A stretch of 64,000 nucleotides of DNA from CAWVSB01 sp046710535 (GTDB lineage: Bacteria; Pseudomonadota; Gammaproteobacteria; Pseudomonadales; CAWVSB01), in contig JBKEHH010000007.1 in NCBI GenBank assembly GCA_046710535.1, positions 92,442 through 156,441 on the forward strand, given 5' to 3'. Of this stretch, positions 61,217 to 64,000 are shown in pieces. Positions within the stretch are counted from its first letter, which is position 1; the number at the start of each line of letters is the position of its first letter. A program made the translations under genes and the position numbers. The notes beneath the pieces are model-generated. The model did not search any database and was not told where the DNA came from. It saw only the letters and a list, made by a program, of their open reading frames with translations.

Positions 61217-61558
61217 GTTGTTTTATGCTTTATGTTTAAAGAGGCAAAGTATATTTATAAACTCAGAGAAAATCCAGGTTGAATTTCAATTTGTTTCTTT
61301 TAGATGAGGAAATTATAGATAGTTCTGACTGTGATTGTAGTATTTTTTAACCTTGTTATTACACCTGCTGATTTAGTTGTTTATAACTGGTGGATACTAC
61401 TTGGCGAAAATCATTGCTTGCAAAAGCTATTTTATTATGAGAGGATTTTGGCTGGCTCGAGGATAAGCCTGTTACAAATTATGTAACGAAAACTTAACTG
61501 TTTCCTCAATGCGAATTTATAGGCCACGGCCGTAATCATTTACATAGGAACCGCAATT
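61217..61558. promoter_or_regulatory. Divergent promoter region of the R-M locus
   Basis: 342 bases between the methyltransferase and endonuclease starts. GTTACA-AATTA-TGTAAC at 61471-61487 is a perfect 6-bp inverted repeat with 5-bp spacer and may be an operator. No controller (C) gene is present, so regulation might act through this site or through methylation. Confidence 0.45.
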
Positions 61559-63055
61559 ATGATCAATATTACACCATCAGTCTCATCTTCAAGTACTAAT
61601 TCAAATCAGCTTTCTCGTTATAAGAAAGAAGCTAAGAAACTAAAAAAAGATAAAAGTATATCCCATTCCAAAGCATTAGAGCTTGTGGCAAAGCAGCATG
61701 GTTTTACCGCTTGGTCAGAAGTTGTTGAAGCAAATAATCGCACTAAACAATTATCTTTAAGGTTCGAGTCACCAGATATAACCGAGCTACAGCAAGAGGT
61801 TGAGTGGGAGACTCCTGACGAGAAGCTAATGCTCGAAACACTGGAGCGAACCGAAGATTTGGCGCCGAACATCAAGTCTTTGGTTTTAAGTAATCGCGCT
61901 TTTTTGGGGCGAACAGGCGTTGAATACTGTGTTTTTGAGCCAACAGTAACAGGTTTAAAAAAGGCGATACTTGATGCGACAGGTCCAGTTAGAACCTATT
62001 TCCAGTCTGAAGGCTTTCATGACTACTATCAACAAGGAAAGGGGCCAAATAACAAGGTTATTAAAAAGGCTTTTTATGTGTCGGTAGATGGAATAACTGA
62101 ATCAAAAGTTAGTTTATATCGTCCAATGACAAAAGACGGTGACCCAAGAATGTGGTTTACAGGACTACCGCATTTTGCCAAGGCCGGTGACCAGATAGCC
62201 ATAGTTTTGTTTGAGGATTGTCCGTATCTTATTCTCCTATCTGAGTTAGATCTTAGTAGTGATATTACTAAGCTCGGCGGATTAAAAATCTTATTGGATC
62301 GCTATCAAGCGAGCAAGGGAAGCGTAGCTGCGGAGCTACTTGAAAAATTGAGAAATATAGCGAAGAAGCCTTTGCCTTCGGTAAAGCGGGGATCTACTTC
62401 GGTGGGTATGTCCGTGGAAGCAGTTCTAGGTATTGAAGCTAATTCTAGTAAAGATCCTGATTATAAAGGCATTGAAATAAAAGCTAGTCGAGGCAGTAAG
62501 AATCGTTCCAATTTATTTGCACAAGTTGCTGATTGGAATCAAAGTGAATGTAAGTCTAGTGCTGAAATTCTTGATGGCTTTGGTTATGAAAGACCAGAGG
62601 ACTTTAGGCTGTATTGTACTGTTCGAGCGAATAAATCTAATTCTCAAGGGCTAATGTTTAAGTACGATGAAAAGAATGATTCACTAAACGAGGTTCATGA
62701 AGATGGTAGAAAAGTTGCCTGTTGGCCCGGGAATTTATTACGTAGTCGATTAAGGGATAAACACGCTGAGACATTTTGGATTATAACTCAACCTACTAAG
62801 ATAGATGGTAAAGATTACTTTATCCTAAAGTCAGTAATCCACACTTGGTCGCCACTTACTAGTCAATTAATGCCTCTTTTGGATGCTGGGGTTATAACAA
62901 TGGATCACTTGATTAAGCGTGCAAACGGAAAAGTACGAGAAAAAGGTCCATTGTTCAAGATAGATAAAACTAACTTAAGCCTGCTATTTCCTGAGCCAGT
63001 TGAATACGATCTTCAGGATCAATCAATAACGTTAAGAGGAGGCGATCAAGTATGA
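61559..63055 (+). CDS. MvaI/BcnI-like restriction endonuclease with extra N-terminal domain
   Basis: 498 residues. The nuclease part (about residues 195-480) has S-V-E-A-V-L-G-I-E-A-N-S-S-K-D-P-D-Y-K-G and I-E-I-K-A-S, giving the PD-(D/E)XK triad Asp301, Glu306, Lys308. The segment recalls the MvaI/BcnI family. Residues about 20-58 (Y-K-K-E-A-K-K-L-K-K...S-H-S-K-A-L-E-L-V-A-K-Q-H-G-F-T-A-W) look like the small helical domain (Glyoxalase_8-like) found at protein N-termini. Such a fusion to a nuclease is unusual. Divergent from its presumed methyltransferase; stop overlaps the next gene by 4 bp. Confidence 0.78.
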   Translation: MINITPSVSSSSTNSNQLSRYKKEAKKLKKDKSISHSKALELVAKQHGFTAWSEVVEANNRTKQLSLRFESPDITELQQEVEWETPDEKLMLETLERTEDLAPNIKSLVLSNRAFLGRTGVEYCVFEPTVTGLKKAILDATGPVRTYFQSEGFHDYYQQGKGPNNKVIKKAFYVSVDGITESKVSLYRPMTKDGDPRMWFTGLPHFAKAGDQIAIVLFEDCPYLILLSELDLSSDITKLGGLKILLDRYQASKGSVAAELLEKLRNIAKKPLPSVKRGSTSVGMSVEAVLGIEANSSKDPDYKGIEIKASRGSKNRSNLFAQVADWNQSECKSSAEILDGFGYERPEDFRLYCTVRANKSNSQGLMFKYDEKNDSLNEVHEDGRKVACWPGNLLRSRLRDKHAETFWIITQPTKIDGKDYFILKSVIHTWSPLTSQLMPLLDAGVITMDHLIKRANGKVREKGPLFKIDKTNLSLLFPEPVEYDLQDQSITLRGGDQV

Positions 63056-63639
63056 AGATATCTAAATGGCCAAGTTTGAGGTTAAGCCAATCTATACTAG
63101 ATGAGGCTTACGATAGATCTAAATTATTGCCAGTTTTGGAAGGCTCTCACCGGGGTGTAGAAGCTAATCAGGTCGGTTGTATAGGTGAGTTAGTTGTTGA
63201 AAGGTGGTTTCAGAAACATAATTTTAGTTACTCGTCGCAGCTGAAGCAAACATCACATGATTACATGCTTAATGGGCGTACTATCGAAGTCAAAACTAAG
63301 GACAGGACTGTACCTCCCCTCGATAAATACGAGTGTTCACTACCGGATTATAACCACAAGCATCAAGCAGCTGACTATTTTATGTTTGTTAGTCTGCTAA
63401 GGGATGGTAAATATAGTGGCGAAAATACTATGTACGCATATAAAAGAGCATATTTGGTTGGTGGAATATCTCATCAAGATTTTGACAAGCATCAGGTGTT
63501 TTGGGAAGAGGGCCAAACAGACCCAACTAATGGTACGAAGTTTTGGACGAGTTGTTGGAATGTCTACATAAAAAATCTAGAGCATTTGTCTATGTTTAGC
63601 ACTAATTTTAAAAGTGATCTTAATGTTGCTGAGCATTAG
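63052..63639 (+). CDS. Second PD-(D/E)XK nuclease-like protein
   Basis: 195 residues. G-C-I-G-E-L-V-V-E-R-W (Glu46), S-H-D-Y-M-L-N-G-R (Asp70), I-E-V-K-T-K (Glu79, Lys81) make the E...D-x8-E-x-K pattern of PD-(D/E)XK nucleases, with the core strand order of restriction-endonuclease-like folds. Start ATG overlaps the endonuclease stop (ATGA). It may nick, repair mismatches (Vsr-like role) or process DNA with the main nuclease. I do not recognise a specific family. Confidence 0.7.
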   Translation: MKISKWPSLRLSQSILDEAYDRSKLLPVLEGSHRGVEANQVGCIGELVVERWFQKHNFSYSSQLKQTSHDYMLNGRTIEVKTKDRTVPPLDKYECSLPDYNHKHQAADYFMFVSLLRDGKYSGENTMYAYKRAYLVGGISHQDFDKHQVFWEEGQTDPTNGTKFWTSCWNVYIKNLEHLSMFSTNFKSDLNVAEH

Positions 63640-63662
63640 CTATTAGGGAGGGAAAAGTTGTA

Positions 63663-63908
63663 ATGTCTAATGAAGTTGACAGTAATGCAGAGTGTTCTAA
63701 TTGTGGTGAAAAATTGTTTTTTGACATGGCTAAAGACTCTCAGCCATGTCCCATTTGCGGCTCAAAACATAGAACTATAAGTTTAAGTATAAGTGAAGAA
63801 CTTAAACTGGATATTAAGGAGTCATTGCGTACTAAATCTAAAGATACTTCTTTTAATAATAAAAAAAATCCAAGGTGTAGTGGTCAAGTAATTTTGGACA
63901 TTGAATAA
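63663..63908 (+). CDS. Small zinc-ribbon protein
   Basis: 81 residues. C-S-N-C-G-E-K-L (residues 11-18) and C-P-I-C-G-S-K-H (about residues 29-36) form a zinc ribbon. The C-terminal half is a charged helix (S-E-E-L-K-L-D-I-K-E-S-L-R). 23 bp after the nuclease gene and in the same orientation, so probably the last gene of the operon. May bind nucleic acid or a partner nuclease. Confidence 0.65.
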   Translation: MSNEVDSNAECSNCGEKLFFDMAKDSQPCPICGSKHRTISLSISEELKLDIKESLRTKSKDTSFNNKKNPRCSGQVILDIE

Positions 63909-63940
63909 GGTTTTTCTTCAGCTATCGCTGGAGCTAAACC
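63909..63940 (+). terminator. Imperfect hairpin at the end of the R-M operon
   Basis: GGTTT...CTTCAGC-TATC-GCTGGAG...AAACC, directly after the zinc-ribbon gene stop, lacks a following T run. Weak terminator or simple 3' structure. Confidence 0.4.
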
Positions 63941-64000
63941 CTGATTAAATGTATGCGGCCTTTGGTAATTATAGTACCCCATCAAGTAACTACTAATATC

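Overview
The window looks like chromosome from a marine gammaproteobacterium. Supporting signs are a green-type proteorhodopsin with a complete retinal operon, the dedicated sortase system (PdsR/PdsS, VIT-VWA target, class GN sortase, PdsO), an LPP20/LpoB/COG3014 lipoprotein cluster, a DUF3302/HlyD pair, and LexA boxes of the CTG-N10-CAG type. A Cellvibrionales/Spongiibacteraceae-like source would fit, but that is inference from gene content. No rRNA or complete tRNA gene was seen.

Layout. 0-9 kb is a loosely packed, decaying stretch, mostly on the minus strand. Small intact genes (GNAT, RRM protein, DoxX, GFA, DUF2007) sit among frameshifted or nonsense-mutated remnants. 9-18.7 kb has a long minisatellite, a stand-alone lpxD, two cytoplasmic-type hybrid histidine kinases (one built on twelve 21-residue repeats), a 2OG-Fe(II) oxygenase and more remnants. 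19.6-26.8 kb is the phototrophy module. Proteorhodopsin is followed by a terminator, then crtE-crtI-crtB-crtY-blh-idi2. These genes overlap or nearly abut, and together they make IPP/DMAPP, GGPP, phytoene, lycopene, beta-carotene and finally retinal for the opsin.

26.8-30.6 kb is a small SOS-type integron: an integron integrase behind a LexA box, a repeat-rich attI region, one cassette bounded by matching core sites and a 90-bp attC, and dinB directly downstream of intI. The cassette carries two overlapping genes, a 62-residue membrane peptide and a 352-residue soluble protein. They share a Ser-Thr-Asn-x-Gln motif and form the best candidate here for an undescribed (perhaps defensive) system. 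30.7-33.8 kb holds a hydrolase, an SDR, a Tas-like reductase broken by a 7-bp duplication, and yebG with a near-ideal LexA box.

33.8-40.9 kb is the dedicated sortase locus. Its VIT-VWA target is split exactly at an in-phase A AAA AAA heptamer, so programmed frameshifting or mutation must be considered. 40.9-58.1 kb is ordinary chromosome: LPS kinase, LLM oxidoreductase, HlyD pair, lipoprotein cluster, DUF819 protein, a sphingosine-1-phosphate-lyase-like enzyme, a LysR/SDR/HCCA-isomerase/Rieske group and a CHASE-type two-component system.

58.6-64 kb begins with an SRAP (YedK) gene killed by three stop codons. Next come a terminator and an 18-bp copy of a tmRNA 3' end, which look like the scar of an island integrated in ssrA. 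Right of that scar lies a restriction-modification locus: a C5 methyltransferase divergent from an MvaI/BcnI-like endonuclease, a second PD-(D/E)XK nuclease and a zinc-ribbon protein. A recurring oddity is that several otherwise intact reading frames have ATA, ATC or CTG where the start codon should be.
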